Source of the DNA: an uncultured Bacteroidota bacterium
GTDB taxonomy: Bacteria > Bacteroidota > Bacteroidia > Flavobacteriales > Flavobacteriaceae
NCBI GenBank assembly: GCA_903879875.1
Contig: CAIRNC010000527.1
Location: forward strand, 1 to 5,412
Length of the DNA stretch: 5,412 bases
Direction: 5' to 3'
A program made the translations under genes and the position numbers. The notes under the pieces are model-generated. The model was not told where the DNA came from. It was given only the letters and a program-made list of their open reading frames with translations, and did not search any database. This document shows, in pieces, positions 5,360 to 5,412 of this stretch (position 1 is its first letter; each line of letters begins with the position of its first letter).

Positions 5360-5412
5360 GTTGTTTGTTTTTACTGAATTAGAAATCGGAATATCACTCC
5401 CAAGTTTGTTTC

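Noticed and set aside
5371..5412. Possible C-terminal end of an upstream minus-strand gene, reading ETNLGVIFRFLIQ then TAA, 11 nt before the first 2TM start
   Set aside because: A histidine kinase ending here would fit the context, but 13 codons are too few. A second frame also ends in this stretch (KQTWE then TGA), so the choice cannot be supported.

Overview
The window is strongly AT-rich and reads as chromosomal DNA from a member of the Bacteroidota, most likely a Flavobacteriaceae/Flavobacterium-type bacterium. The protein variants (LptB, GH25, LytTR regulator, small 2TM proteins) have a flavobacterial character. Genes lack obvious Shine-Dalgarno sequences, and at least one promoter fits the Bacteroidota TTTG / TAnnTTTG pattern. 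Taxonomy is inferred from recognition, not from a search.

Left region (1-2339): the plus strand carries pssA (phosphatidylserine synthase, N-terminus just outside the window) and, 4 nt later, a membrane-anchored GH25 lysozyme-like muramidase. These face lptB on the minus strand, the ATPase of the lipopolysaccharide exporter, with only 3 nt between the convergent stop codons. All three are envelope functions: phospholipid synthesis, peptidoglycan hydrolysis and LPS transport.

Middle region (2340-3871): a 281-nt divergent intergenic region holds a good candidate lptB promoter, a cluster of TGAAAC/GTTTCA boxes and a weaker candidate promoter for the plus-strand genes. These are a small potassium-channel-like protein with a GYGD filter and a GNAT acetyltransferase of the phosphinothricin/methionine-sulfoximine acetyltransferase type.

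Right region (3885-5359, minus strand): two adjacent small 2TM-domain membrane proteins are followed by a LytTR-family response regulator. The regulator is split into a receiver half and a DNA-binding half by a -1 phase change at a six-A run. Restoring one A gives a continuous protein, so this is a frameshifted gene, a sequencing error, or, less likely, a recoded or translationally coupled pair. The receiver half also has no in-frame ATG, only TTG candidates. Two heptanucleotide tandem repeats lie in this operon, one in the leader of the regulator and one forming the C-terminal codons of the upstream 2TM gene. A partner histidine kinase would be expected beyond the right edge.

I see no CRISPR array, tRNA, rRNA, insertion sequence or phage gene. 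Most of the window is ordinary core genome. The most notable points are the split regulator and the heptad repeats; I do not see convincing evidence of an undescribed system.
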